This document shows positions 20,344-31,466 of a stretch of DNA of 64,000 nt, piece by piece. This DNA is from Acrasis kona (taxonomy: Eukaryota > Heterolobosea > Eutetramitea > Acrasida > Acrasidae). A model generated the notes under the pieces. It was not told the origin of the DNA and ran no database searches. It saw nothing but the letters and a program-made list of their open reading frames with translations. A program made the position numbers and the translations under genes. Where the stretch lies: positions 62,001 to 126,000 of the forward strand of contig JAOPGA020001688.1 of the NCBI GenBank assembly GCA_026419775.2, read 5' to 3'. How positions within the stretch are numbered: position 1 is the first letter of the stretch; each line of letters starts with the position of its first letter.

Positions 20344-21918
20344 TCAACTACGATCTGACTGGTATCTTGAACCAAAGACTCGAAGTTTTCTATCCGCCGA
20401 GCCAACCATCAATTGCTGTCTATTTGAATTATTTAATAAACAATTTGATGGACGACGACGATGTTCCTGGAAATGTTTTCTCTCCACACCATCTTTCAAA
20501 TCCCAATACCTCACCATACCATCTTCATTTGCAGTAACTACAAAATTCATTGCAATCATGCTAACTTGGTAAATTGGATGGTTGCCAGGAGCTTGCATGA
20601 TGCTCATACAGCACCTTGTTTTGAGGTCCCACATTTTCAACACTCCCTCACTACTTGCGCTTAAAAACCTTTCGTTGTCAATCAAGACCAACGATGTGAC
20701 ATAGCCGGTGTGGGCCTCAATAATGTACTCTTTGTACTTCTTGCCAAGATTCCATACAGAGATTTGGCCCAACGTACCTGTTAAAAGTCTACCGTGTGGA
20801 GCCAACTCCGTACTGAATACCCAGTCACGGTGACCTTCCAACTTCAACATTAATTTTCCTTTATTGATCGTAGCATCGTATACAGCAACACTACCGTCTT
20901 GTAGACCAACGCCAAAATATTTATCAAAAGAGAACATTTTGCGATGACCAAAGGTGGATATGGGAGAATCACACTCGATTATATTAACAAGTTCACCTGT
21001 TTGGTGATTAAATACATTCATGTTGGTGCTATCAGGAGATGCAGCCACCAATAAGCTTCGACTTCCAATATTACATAATTCCCAAATCATATGCATGCCA
21101 GTCAATCCCTCACCTAATTTTTTTAAAAGCTTCTTTTGGTCCATGTCCCATACTTGAATATAACCAAGAGAGGCATGGCTTGTCGCCACAATATTTTTTA
21201 TTGGATCTAAACTAATTACAAAAAGTACAACATCTTTACAATCAACTTGACCGTCTTCTGTGACCTTGTCCGCATCGAACTGGATTGTACCACGGATATC
21301 TACCTGGTCCTGATATAATTTACAACGTTTATTAAATTGAGTCACCATATCCAGATAGGTGCTCTCAGGAGGTAAATTGCTCTCTACCTTTTTTAATTCT
21401 TCACCGTTTGATTCAACTTGATTAGATGCCCCTTGTGTATGGTCTTTGTCCGACATAGATTCACAAAGGCAGGCAATTATCTGGGATGCATGAGGGCTTA
21501 CTTGTTTATTTTGTAGAATAAAATCAAGAGCACTTTTTTGTTGGAGGATTTTTACCAGATTAGATATAATTTTGCTATTATTTTTATTGTGCTCCAAAAT
21601 AAAAGTGGTCGCACGTATGAGTAGATCATTATCATTACAAATTTCTGCAGCTTTCAGTGATACATACGTAGCATGGGACACCATGGGAACTTTAAGCAGG
21701 TCTTCGCTTAATTTCAAGAGATTCCTTACTATGAGCGTACTATCATTGGAAGTGCAGCAGGAGCGAATCAATGTTGCTACTTCTTCGTTTACATCAGAAA
21801 CTGAAGGCTTATTCAATGAAATTAGTTTTTTCAAGTTGCTGAGATCCGCGCTATTAGAACTTTCGTCTAATATAAAATCCCTCTGCTCTCTCATCTTCGT
21901 TGTTGTTGTGTTTGTCAT
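20344..21918 (-). CDS. WD40-repeat protein with helical N-terminus
   Basis: Single exon, 524 residues. Residues 1-160 are helical (LIRSCCTSNDSTLIVRNLLKL and similar). From about residue 215 there are six or seven WD40 blades: LGYIQVWDMDQKK, VAVYDATINKG, LEGHRDWVFSTELAPHGRLL, ISVWNLGKK, VLKMWDLKTRC and MVRYWDLKDG. There is no catalytic domain or membrane segment. It is likely a scaffold or ubiquitin-ligase adaptor but I cannot name an orthologue. An alternative start is the ATG eight codons further in. Confidence 0.85.
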   Translation of the reverse strand: MTNTTTTKMREQRDFILDESSNSADLSNLKKLISLNKPSVSDVNEEVATLIRSCCTSNDSTLIVRNLLKLSEDLLKVPMVSHATYVSLKAAEICNDNDLLIRATTFILEHNKNNSKIISNLVKILQQKSALDFILQNKQVSPHASQIIACLCESMSDKDHTQGASNQVESNGEELKKVESNLPPESTYLDMVTQFNKRCKLYQDQVDIRGTIQFDADKVTEDGQVDCKDVVLFVISLDPIKNIVATSHASLGYIQVWDMDQKKLLKKLGEGLTGMHMIWELCNIGSRSLLVAASPDSTNMNVFNHQTGELVNIIECDSPISTFGHRKMFSFDKYFGVGLQDGSVAVYDATINKGKLMLKLEGHRDWVFSTELAPHGRLLTGTLGQISVWNLGKKYKEYIIEAHTGYVTSLVLIDNERFLSASSEGVLKMWDLKTRCCMSIMQAPGNHPIYQVSMIAMNFVVTANEDGMVRYWDLKDGVERKHFQEHRRRPSNCLLNNSNRQQLMVGSADRKLRVFGSRYQSDRS

Positions 21919-22011
21919 TTGTTATTTTTAAATCTAGGTACCTAAGAATAGATTTATCCGCAAAAATTGTAAGGTTCGGTAATAAAAACAGCCAAAGAAT
22001 GAAACGATTTT

Positions 22012-23764
22012 TTATTTTTCTTGTTCCTCAACGTTCTGAACTTCATCTTGTTCTGGTGTAGTAACTTCATCCTCGAGCCTTGTGAAATACTCATCAACAT
22101 TTTCCAACATTTCATGACCTTCGTCCTCCTCAACCTTTGACACAATTACATCAGAAGCAGCAATTCTCTTCTTCGCGTTTACAGACTCCAAATTCCAATC
22201 GATACCAAAGATTATATAAGGAAGCATAACAAGTGACACTGCAGTGACTCCAAAAGCCATGCCTACCCATATTCCCATCAAACCCCAGTCAAAATAAAAT
22301 GTAAGAAGTAAACTGGATGGAATACCAATGGCATAGTAGGATACAAAGCATGCCACAGCACCAATACGCTGCCTGCCCAACCCACGTAATATTCCTGACA
22401 TAACAGCTTGCATACCATCAGTTATGACATAGACAGCTGCCACTGGAATGATCTTCTCTGCTTCTTCTTTTACAAAATCATCGTCAATAAAGATGTAAGT
22501 TACTAAACTTCTCAAAGCAATCATTATGGCACCGTTGATCACAGTAACAATTACACTTGATGATATACCCAAATAACAAACGAATCTTGCTCCTGATGGA
22601 TCATCTCCACCAAGCCTCTGTCCAACCCGAACACTTGTCGCAGAACTGAGTGCAAGTGGTATCATGAATGATAAAACAGTAAGTTGCGATACAATATAAT
22701 GCGCAGATTGAATTTTATCACCCTTTTTGGCCGCCATAAGAACATTTGCCTGAAAACCCCACGCCTCAAACACAAACATGAGGACGGCTGGAATAGCAAG
22801 AGAAATGAACTCTTTCATTCCCCTCCACTGTAAAATTTCTTTAAATGTAGATTTTATTTTTTCGAAACTGAAGAAACTATCATTTTCTGTTTGAACTTCA
22901 CTAACACTATTCTCAACTCTCTTCTTACTAATAATGTACAGAGCAACAAAACACATGAATAACAAGGAATACCTCGAGATTGAGGTACCAATCGCAGCAC
23001 CAGTAAAACCAAGGGATTTATAACCAATTCCAGACACTAACAACAAGTTCAATAAAATATTAATGATATTTGCAAACACGCCTATCGTCATCGGGTAATT
23101 AACTTTATTTTGACAGACCATGTAACTGGAAAAGATTCTATATAAAACAAATGGTATAATTCCAGGAAGTAACAAATATGTGAATAGTGATGCAAATTGT
23201 GCAACCCTTGGTTCCTTTTCGTCGGTGAGCATCCGGTACATTGGTTCACAAAATATGAAAACAACACACAAAGGAATGCACAAACATATTGCTATGAAAA
23301 TTGCTCTCTGCAAGACAACTCGAACAACGCGGTAATTTTCTAGAATGTTAAAAATAATCGAAATCAATAACTATACATACTGGCACCATAGGCTTGACTG
23401 ATTAAAGTATCTCTGTGATTGTTAGGGTAAATACTATACACTTCACATACTGCACCGAAACCAATCCTATAGGTATGTACATTAAAGTCCAAACTAACGA
23501 GTTCGCAAGCGAAGCTGCTGATAGGTATATACTTGAGTTCTCTGGTAATTTTCCAACAAATGCCATATCCACCATGCCCATTCCCATACCGCAAATAAGC
23601 GATACCATGATAGGGAGTGATATTTTAGTTAGCTCTACTACCTCTGTCTTCAAATTTGTTATAAGTGCACTAGATTGAGGCACATTAAGCTGGTGTGCAA
23701 CATCTTGTTCTTGTTCCATTCCACAGTTTAATCGGAGTTTTGTAATGAAATCTCCAAAATACAT
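22012..23764 (-). CDS. MATE-family efflux transporter
   Basis: Three exons with introns at 23413-23450 (GTATGTG..ACAG) and 23340-23380 (GTATGT..CTAG); both joins keep frame and restore the family motif IPIGLVSVQDTLISQAYGA. About 12 hydrophobic segments run from KISLPIMVSLICGMG to AFGVTAVSLVMLPYII, the usual MATE length. MATE proteins export organic cations, drugs or organic acids in exchange for H+ or Na+. The C-terminal 70 residues are acidic and cytosolic. Start taken at ATG 23764; a second ATG lies 15 codons further in. Confidence 0.88.
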
Positions 23765-23932
23765 TTCCGGTCAAAATTATGAGTAACATATTGGTTGTTA
23801 GAATGCTTTGACATAATTTTTTACTCAATCTTGTTGTTTTTATATCTGCTGTCAGACTACTGTGAGAAATTTTATGCTATAATAAAAGATATTATCAAGT
23901 TCTTGTTTACAAAAGTTATTTATAAAGCTAAA

Positions 23933-25256
23933 ATGGACCCGACAAATTTAGGCGAGAGAACAACACCACACTACTCCTTATATCAGAAACAAATATTTAT
24001 AAATGGGAGACATGGAGAGTATCCAATATTTAATACCGATCCAGCATATATGGAGCAGGAGTCGAACAAAGTACTTTCCGAAGGTGGGTGGCATTATGCA
24101 GCATCTAACGCAGGGCAATATCAAACCGATAGGGCTAACAAGGAAAGTTTTTATCACTGGAGAATCATACCAAGAATGTTAAGACAAACAAGTGCACGGG
24201 ATACCACAACTACTTTGTTTGGATTCAAGATTCCAATGCCTATAGGATTCGCGCCTATAGGTATCAATAAAATATATCATCCTGAAGGTGAAATTCCAGT
24301 AGCAAAAAGTTGCTGGCGAATTGGGTCTTCCTTATTGCCTGTCCACTGCTGGTTCCTCTTCAATCGAAGATGTTGCTGCCTCAAACCATGAGGGTAGCAA
24401 AAAAAGAGAACATGGATATGGTACTGATGAAAACGGTAATAAAGTAGAATCAAAAATTAGTTATTTGAAGAGTAAGGACGCTGCAAAGTCAGGTCCGAGA
24501 TTCTTTCAACTTTATCTTCCACATGATGATGAACTTACTATTTCTATGTTAACTAGAGCACATAATAGTGGCTTTGATGTATGTATTCTTACTCTTGATA
24601 CTTGGCAGTTAGCTTGGCGTCACAACGATATAGCAACTGCTAACTATGCCTTTTATAAAGGTATGGGCGCAGAATTGGGGACTTCAGATCCTGTCTTTAT
24701 GAAGAGGATGAAAGATCTAAATATTGACGATCCTAAGGTGATTGGTGAGAAGTGGATTGATTCCGTTTGGCATGGCCGTTCTCACACCTGGGAGAAGATC
24801 CCATGGGTTATAGAACAATGGAAGAAGATATCTAACAATAAACCATTTTGTCTGAAGGGCATACAATGTGCCGAGGACGCATTGTTGGCTCTTAAAATTG
24901 GAGTTGATGGCATAGTCGTGAGTAATCATGCAGGAAGACAAGTAGATGGAGCAGTGGCCTCTTTGGACGCACTTCCTGATATTGTTTCCGCAGTTGGTGA
25001 TAAAATGACCGTCATGTTTGATTCTGGAGTGAGGTCGGCCTCCGATGTTTTCAAAGCAATTGCTTTGGGAGCAAAATGTGTATTTGTTGGAAGGTTGTGG
25101 GTGTGGGGACTTAGTTTGAGGGGCGAGCAAGGAGTGAGGCACGTGATGAAAAGCTTAATGAGTGAGTTTGATATTTTGATGAATGTGGCAGGATATCAAT
25201 CTATCAAAGATATCAACTCTGAAAGCATTACAAGGGCCCCACACAGTAGATTGTAA
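23933..25256 (+). CDS. FMN-dependent lactate 2-monooxygenase-like enzyme, frameshifted
   Basis: Start at MDPTNLGERTTPH. The first frame runs to HPEGEIPVAK; the second begins VAGELGLPYCLSTAGSSSIEDVA and continues to 25256. Together they match bacterial lactate 2-monooxygenase and related FMN alpha-hydroxyacid dehydrogenases along the full length (about 440 residues). In the second part are the FMN/substrate motif IVVSNHAGRQVDGAVASLDALP, with the catalytic His, and the phosphate-binding FDSGVRSASDVFKAIALGA. The frame changes at the five-A run 24304-24308; one A fewer would join the frames exactly. No intron fits there. It is either a one-base assembly error or a recent inactivating mutation; the downstream frame is intact, which favours error. 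Confidence 0.8.
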
Positions 25257-25521
25257 AGACAAAATCCAGAAATAATAAAAGTCACAAAGAATTTCAAAAC
25301 TGCACATGAACATGTATTTTAAATTGCCTCGATGATCAAGGTTGAGGAATCCTAACGGCGAGTCTACCTGAACACAGTGTCTGGCAAAACTCCGCGCGAT
25401 GCAGGAACCTTGCTCCCTTCCAAACAACTCCAACAACATATCCACACTTGACTAGATCCCCAAAGTACATCACCACACAATTGTGGCTGGTCAACTTACG
25501 TCGATTACAACAAAAGGAAGC

Positions 25522-26278
25522 ATGGATGAATTTTCGGAGAACTTGATATCTGAGACGTTTGAATCTTTTACAGAAAACTTACTATTTGTGAGATGGCATC
25601 TAATTAAGAACATACCATCTAGTTTTTTAAGTGACTTGATAACCATAGCAAAGGACATTTGGAATACACCAAGTCTTTTTTCTTATCTCGGCAAACAGTT
25701 TTGTACGTACATCAAACAACACACCTTTGACACTAAAAGTTGCTAACCTCATCTTCACAACAACATCTGGTCGACTTCGAAGTATAATATACTCAAGTTA
25801 TAGAAGGCAACCCAAATTAGAAGAAAACAAAGAGAGATCTGAATACACTAGGAATCTTGCTACGGCTATTTTAGGAGAAGTTCCCTACATCTTATTCTAT
25901 CCTATTGACACCCTAAGAGTTAGAATTATAAGCGATCCAAACATTAGTTTTAGTGAATGCATCAAAAAAATAGCCTCTAACCCTAAAATTTGTTATAACG
26001 GTGTAGAAATATACATCATGCACAGATCCGTCCCCATCCTATCAAGCATCCTGTCACGTCTCCTATGCATGTTTACAAAACAAAAGAAGAAAGAAGACTT
26101 GTGCAGAAACATTATCAGAGGAATCATGTATTTGAGTCTTTACCCGCTGACCATATTAAGGCACAGAATGCAAGCAGGAGACACTTCCTATCAGAACCTG
26201 TCATACAAATCAGCAATAGAAAGCATCATGACCCAAGAAGGACCAAACGCTATATGGAGAGGAACAATGCTTCAATAA
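25522..26278 (+). CDS. Short mitochondrial-carrier-like protein
   Basis: Two exons, intron 25703-25739 (37 nt, GTACGT..AAAG), product about 239 residues. I start at ATG 25522; upstream there is a stop in frame. The second exon has two carrier-type helices with Px(D/E)xx(R)-like signatures: ILFYPIDTLRVRI and LSLYPLTILRHRMQAG, the latter lacking the acidic residue, and ends with EGPNAIWRGTMLQ, which is typical after a carrier helix. Mitochondrial carriers have three repeats in about 300 residues; here one repeat is weak or missing. Substrate unknown. Confidence 0.65.
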
Positions 26279-26292
26279 AAAAAATACATTTA

Positions 26293-27813
26293 TTATCGAT
26301 ACTCTGCTCCACTTAATAAATAATCAATTAGTGCTTGTGGAAACAAATACCTCACATCTTCAAGTTCATAAAAGTGCTCAAATTCAATGTTATCAATGGA
26401 TATCTTTAGTTTTGAAAGTTCGTTAGCATTTTTAACGTGTGAAACAATCTTGACATTTTTTTTTTCTTGCTGTAAAGTCCTTAGTGATGGTACGTGTCTT
26501 TCGTAATCTTCTATTGCCTTTGCCGGTAATATCCTTGCCGTCTCCCATGTAGGCGTCGGAAAATGTTTCCATTTCACAAGATACATGATGGACTTGTCCT
26601 TGGTTCTGCGTATCCTCGACGATAAAATCTTTGAGCAAATCATGTTGGGAACCGTTCCGTCCTTGTATTCGTCCTTGATTTTATGCTTTACGTTCTTTTC
26701 AAAGTGTTCCATCATGTACTTTCCACATACGATTCTTGACTGCTCCACCCATGAACTTTCTAAAATTGTTTTTTTGGTCCACTTGACGTAATATTTTGTA
26801 AAGTCCTCTCCTCCTTTTGATAACAGCAAGGCTTCAATGTATCTCATCTTACCGTCTTCTCCAAACACATGAGGCGTCAACGGGTGTACCTTTTCGTTTT
26901 TTTGTACCTCTCCATCCGTGTCATTTTTTTTTTGTGATTTTTTTGTACATTTTTTTCTTCTTCTCCTTGTGCTGGTGGGAGACTTCTTGCTGGGAGAGTC
27001 CTTTTCTTCTTCTTGTGGTGGTAATGCATTGTCGACATGATCTTCTTCATCTTGTGTGGGTTGTGAAGTATCTAGAGGTGGTGGTGTGGTTGGCTCATGT
27101 TCGAAAGAGCTTTCGGCAGCAATTGGACTTGCGGGTAAACTGCTGACGACAACTTCGGGGTCGAAATTGTATTCTCCATCAATGAATGAATCATCAATGT
27201 TGGAATTTTCTAAAAGTTCTGGATGAGAACAAAAGTCGGAATTATTGAGTTGTATTTCAATGTCTTGTTCGGTATCGTTAATTGAGTCTTCGATTTCGTT
27301 TATTGGTTCTTCGGCGTCAATCATTGATTCTTCATCATTGATAGTCGGTTCTTCGTCATCAATAATTGATTCTTCGGAATGTGGATCTGCATCGATAATT
27401 GACTCTTCTACATCATTCAATAATTCTTCGGTATGTGAAATAGTATGGTTAGTTTCGAAATCATCATTTATAAAAATATCCTCGTCTGAATCAATGTTTT
27501 TTGTGGGCTTTTCGTTTGCCCTACTTTGCAGTATTATGTCGTCGATGTCTGTTGAGCCTTCGTTTATTATAACCAACGGAAAAATGTCTTCAGTGATGAT
27601 GTTAAAATCGATGGCATTATTGATTTTTATTCTTCTGCTGAACTCCTTTAACGATATTAAACTATAATTGTACTTGTTTTCGATGTTGTTGGTTAAATTG
27701 TCTTCGTCTACAGGTCTGGTTGGTTTTTGATTGTATATGCTAAATCCAAAGTCCAACTCTTCACTAACATCAGAGGCATGTCCAGACATGTATCCATCTT
27801 CATACTCTGTCAT
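26293..27813 (-). CDS. Tandem chromodomain protein without helicase
   Basis: Single exon, 506 residues. Residues 1-300 are acidic and low complexity, with a string of EE(S/P)(I/T) repeats (residues about 130-185). A basic patch (RRRRKKCTKKSQKK) follows. Residues about 328-460 hold two chromodomains: YIEALLLSKGGEDFTKYYVKW..SSWVE, and ICSKILSSRIRRTKDKSIMYLVKWKHFPTPTWE. Spacing is as in CHD1 but the SNF2 helicase is absent. A role in reading methylated histones is inferred. It shares a 55-bp promoter gap with the gene at 27869. Confidence 0.83.
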   Translation of the reverse strand: MTEYEDGYMSGHASDVSEELDFGFSIYNQKPTRPVDEDNLTNNIENKYNYSLISLKEFSRRIKINNAIDFNIITEDIFPLVIINEGSTDIDDIILQSRANEKPTKNIDSDEDIFINDDFETNHTISHTEELLNDVEESIIDADPHSEESIIDDEEPTINDEESMIDAEEPINEIEDSINDTEQDIEIQLNNSDFCSHPELLENSNIDDSFIDGEYNFDPEVVVSSLPASPIAAESSFEHEPTTPPPLDTSQPTQDEEDHVDNALPPQEEEKDSPSKKSPTSTRRRRKKCTKKSQKKNDTDGEVQKNEKVHPLTPHVFGEDGKMRYIEALLLSKGGEDFTKYYVKWTKKTILESSWVEQSRIVCGKYMMEHFEKNVKHKIKDEYKDGTVPNMICSKILSSRIRRTKDKSIMYLVKWKHFPTPTWETARILPAKAIEDYERHVPSLRTLQQEKKNVKIVSHVKNANELSKLKISIDNIEFEHFYELEDVRYLFPQALIDYLLSGAEYR

Positions 27814-27868
27814 ATCTTACAAAAATATCTTGTAAAGTTGAAAAGCGTTACACCAAAGTGCGGGCGGG
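27814..27868. promoter_or_regulatory. Shared bidirectional promoter gap (55 bp)
   Basis: The start codons of the chromodomain gene and the coiled-coil gene are 55 bp apart on opposite strands. No TATA box is visible. Confidence 0.5.
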
Positions 27869-30112
27869 ATGGATACAACGAGACGACCACCGTTGTTGGA
27901 GGACTACGAGTACAACGATAATATGATCGATGCATATGAGGAACTCGACCATTTACCAAAAAGAGAGGAGAGGACAGCATATGAATACGCACCTTATGGA
28001 GCAGTTCAAATATTAAGCAAACCAGCCACTCCACCTGCTGCTCCTGGAAAACCTTCAACAAATGGTCTTAAAACTCCGAGAGAAGAATCTGTACAACAAA
28101 CAACCATTAAAATAACGAGAACCACCGATACTACTGAGAGCTCGTCAGCCCTATCAACCCCCAGAAGAAGGGAGAGAGAACCGAAAACAAACAGTGGGTC
28201 CGTTGTAAATCATCCTACTTCTTCAGACTTGATTCACAGTACAACGACAACGACTGCAACAATTACAACAACCGGAAACCAACGTAATCACGAAAGCCAG
28301 CGTAATAACATTAGCCAACGCTCCACCATATCAGAGGATAGTATTTCTCTAAATCTAAATACCCTTGGAAGACAAGCACCAACCTCAACATTTTCAACTA
28401 ATAAAAGCGTCGGAGTCTCACATGATTCATTTAATGATAACCAAGTGTCAAGAGGCCATTTTTATAGAGTTGAAAGATCTGTTTCAGAGAGTGCACACCT
28501 ACCAAATAGCAACGTTAGCAGCAGAAGAAGCTCAATCACCTCTTTATATTCTTCAGCCTCGGTCAGATCGTATTCAACGGTTGGAGACAGTGTCAGCCAG
28601 AGGAATTCACCCAGAAATCAAAACAATACCAATACCGAAGAACCCTTCGAGGAGTACCAAGAATTTAAAAAATTGAATGATTTTGTAGATGACCAGAGCG
28701 TTGTCTCTTTAGAGCCAATTAAAAAGGGATTTAACCTACATATTGAACCAAGCATAACAAACATGCTGATAGAAGAGTTTTACCAGGAACAATTAAAAGA
28801 AATGAGGATTCACATTGGAGACGATTCGACGGGTATTCATCAAGACAAACAAACTTCAGCCCCGCCAAGCGTGATAGGCATAGACGTAGAGGAACATGAA
28901 AAGGTTAGAATTTCTGAATCTAGAAGACAATCAGCTCGTAGTAAGCTATGTAGAATGTTACTAGAGCTAGAGGGCAAAAGAATCGAAGCCGAAATAGATC
29001 ATATCAAAAATACAACAGACACTTCGGCGCAGGAAGAGATACATTTGTTAGCTTCATTGGGTCGTACAGATACTGAAATATTCATTACAGAGTCGTACAT
29101 CAATAAGGAGAATGAGCTACGGAAGGGATTCGAAGTTATTAACGAGAATGTGAAGGATAGCTTGCGAGAGGAACGAGCTGGTCTCCCGATGGAGGAGAGT
29201 ACTACTACGTCCACCATGGCTTTTAATTTATTAAAAATGAACGAACAAGTTTCGAAATTATCGGAAAAGCTATCCAGTTTGACGTCGGAGATCAACCAGC
29301 TGGAGGATAAACATAGGAAGCAGAGGCTTCAAATTGCACACGCATCAGAAGTATTCAAATCAAAAATATACTTTGAAAACAAGTGGCTACAAGACAGTAA
29401 ACAAATAGAAGTCAAGTGTTCAAGAGATATGGAGTTGTTGAGAAAAGAGTATGAAAGTTTGAAGGAAACCGAAGCCAATTTAGAAGCTCGTTTAGATTTT
29501 GCTTATCGAGATAATGGCGAAGTGCTTTTAGAAGATTTGGAAGCAGTTGTGAACATGTTGAAGGGTAAACAGGACATACCAGGAGGTAACTATATTAGTG
29601 TCGCTAAGGCAATCGATCTGTATAGTAAATTAAAGGATGCAGCCCAAAGTGACCAGTTTACTATTGATTTCTTTAGAGGATTCTTGAAGGAGCACAAAGA
29701 GTTTGGAATTCAAGTCAATGATTTCTCTTCAGACTACACTGGTGCAACAAGGGATGTTAGAAACAACCGGTTGGAAGTAAAAAGGATTGTAAAAAAGCCA
29801 ACCGCATCATCCTCTAATAGTTCTGTGAATGACAGTGGAAGCGAGAGCGACAGTCATATGGCATTATTAAGTAAACTTGACGCCATAAATAATAAGATTA
29901 GAAACAAGTACCAGTCAATGTACTCTGAACCCTCGATGGAGGCAAACGGATATCAATCAAACCAAGTAATAAAAACTCAGGGTCAGATTCAAATCAAGAA
30001 AGCATTAAAAACAACAGAAAACTATAAAAACATGTTGGATGCTAGACAACAGCGGCCCTCGAGCAAAAAGATGATGAATACAAAACAAAAAAGTGACAAA
30101 GTGAGAAGGTGA
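27869..30112 (+). CDS. Coiled-coil protein, family not recognised
   Basis: Single exon, 747 residues. Residues 1-270 are disordered, rich in Ser, Thr and Asn with many Arg (TTTATITTTGNQRN). From about residue 300 helix predominates, with long heptad-like runs (SKLSEKLSSLTSEINQLEDK, MELLRKEYESLKETEANLEA) to about residue 560. The tail is basic (KKMMNTKQKSDKVRR). The overall plan resembles cytoskeletal or centriolar coiled-coil proteins, but no specific motif supports that. Its stop lies 14 bp from that of the convergent gene at 30127. Confidence 0.8.
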   Translation: MDTTRRPPLLEDYEYNDNMIDAYEELDHLPKREERTAYEYAPYGAVQILSKPATPPAAPGKPSTNGLKTPREESVQQTTIKITRTTDTTESSSALSTPRRREREPKTNSGSVVNHPTSSDLIHSTTTTTATITTTGNQRNHESQRNNISQRSTISEDSISLNLNTLGRQAPTSTFSTNKSVGVSHDSFNDNQVSRGHFYRVERSVSESAHLPNSNVSSRRSSITSLYSSASVRSYSTVGDSVSQRNSPRNQNNTNTEEPFEEYQEFKKLNDFVDDQSVVSLEPIKKGFNLHIEPSITNMLIEEFYQEQLKEMRIHIGDDSTGIHQDKQTSAPPSVIGIDVEEHEKVRISESRRQSARSKLCRMLLELEGKRIEAEIDHIKNTTDTSAQEEIHLLASLGRTDTEIFITESYINKENELRKGFEVINENVKDSLREERAGLPMEESTTTSTMAFNLLKMNEQVSKLSEKLSSLTSEINQLEDKHRKQRLQIAHASEVFKSKIYFENKWLQDSKQIEVKCSRDMELLRKEYESLKETEANLEARLDFAYRDNGEVLLEDLEAVVNMLKGKQDIPGGNYISVAKAIDLYSKLKDAAQSDQFTIDFFRGFLKEHKEFGIQVNDFSSDYTGATRDVRNNRLEVKRIVKKPTASSSNSSVNDSGSESDSHMALLSKLDAINNKIRNKYQSMYSEPSMEANGYQSNQVIKTQGQIQIKKALKTTENYKNMLDARQQRPSSKKMMNTKQKSDKVRR

Positions 30113-30126
30113 AATAAATATAAACA

Positions 30127-30917
30127 TTAATTAGGTAGATCCAAAATTTGTCTTCTTGTAATTTCATAGTCAACAAACTCGGGGCATTTGTCCCTAACAA
30201 AATCCTTCACCGTCACATCTATTCCATTCTCCCAATTATCAAAAAGTGGTTTGTTTGGGACCAATATATCTTCTATGAGCGATTTTTTTTCATCTGCATC
30301 CCTTGCGGTAATCACCGCTTGGTTCACGAGATCTATAATCTCCTTTGGTTTGTTAGATTTTATTCGAACGCCTTTATTGCACATACTTTGAACTCTAGTG
30401 CGCTCCGCTCTTTGGTGTTTTCAAAAGGTTTTGTTGATAGCCCAGGTAATTTAAGAGCTCTAAAAGAGGGTTTGTATAGTCGTCCGCTCTTTGATGAATC
30501 GAGCTCCAGCATCTTTGGCCCCACTCCATACACGAGGGTATATTTTGGTTTGTGTTCACCAGAATTTATGTAAACAGGACTCGCCTCCTCTTCATCAAAC
30601 TTCATAAAGTTACTAAGTGTAATAACACAATCCTTGTCTGAAACTACGAACTCCTGAAACCTTATTCCATACACAAGTTCTGTACATGTTGGGCAATGTA
30701 GCAACTCGGGTTTATCGGTGTATTTATTTTGTACGCTCTCATACTAAAAATCAATGTAAATTATCACTAAAATGTTAAAAACTTCACTAACCTGTTCGCT
30801 TAAAACATCTTTTCCTTTTGCTCCTCTGTTTTCGGCAAGATCAACTATACCGACTACATTTACGAAGAAAGAATCGCACATCATACAATTCCCAATCATT
30901 GCTATCTCCCTTACCAT
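30127..30917 (-). CDS. Orphan protein with paired CxxC motifs
   Basis: Three exons: start MVREIAMIGNCMMC at 30917, introns 30744-30791 and 30343-30386 (GTATGT..AAAG), both in frame; about 232 residues. The first exon has CMMC and the second LLHCPTCTELVYGIRF, so four Cys could bind one zinc. The middle (FKPKYTLVYGVGPKMLELDSS-like region) is beta-rich and the last exon is helical and acidic. No family recognised. Confidence 0.72.
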
Positions 30918-31174
30918 TGTTCCGTGTGTTGTTCGTTATGTTCTTACAAAAGTTTACTCAATGCATTTTAGTGTCAACAGAACAGCTATTCTGCTGCTCA
31001 CAGACCAATAAGGTTGCAGTTTGTTGGTAATTATTTTTTATGTTATATTTATTATCTCTACACATCTTTGAACATACTAACAACAATATAGAAATCTCAT
31101 TAACGAGAAAAGCGGTGCCCGTCCTCTCCTACAATAAGCTTGATTTCTAATCTTTTAATAAAAGTACCAAAAGT

Positions 31175-31248
31175 TACAGACTACGAGACTCGAACTCGTG
31201 ACCTCTGCCGTGTGAAGACAGCGATCTAACCAACTGATCTAAGCCTGC
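31175..31248 (-). tRNA. tRNA-Val (CAC)
   Basis: On the minus strand a full cloverleaf folds: 7-bp acceptor GCAGGCT/AGTCTGT (with two G-T pairs), 4-bp D stem GATC/GATC, anticodon stem CTGTC/GGCAG around loop TTCACAC, 5-nt variable loop AGGTC, T stem ACGAG/CTCGT with loop TTCGAGT. Anticodon CAC reads GTG (Val). There is no intron, and discriminator base A. Confidence 0.93.
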
Positions 31249-31466
31249 ATTAATAAATACCAGGAATTGCATTTTATTAGTATAGAATTTTTAATATTTT
31301 GAATGTAAATTCAAATCTTTTATTTGAATTTTTTGAACTTGAGTTTAACACCACCACAACATATCTAATCTTTTTTCAGGACTATTGGACAACAAACACC
31401 GAGGATGTCTAACAAATCTCACTACTGACCATATCGTTGTTTTGAGTAATGTCAATGCCGAAACAT

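Noticed and set aside
26461-26480. Homopolymer runs as possible CRISPR or satellite repeats
   Set aside because: They are simple low-complexity tracts within a gene; no CRISPR array, transposon ends or satellite was found in the window.
27245-27667. Ser/Ile-rich plus-strand ORF of 140 codons
   Set aside because: It is the antisense of the acidic repeat region of the chromodomain gene.
31110-31140. A possible second tRNA next to tRNA-Val
   Set aside because: No cloverleaf could be folded.
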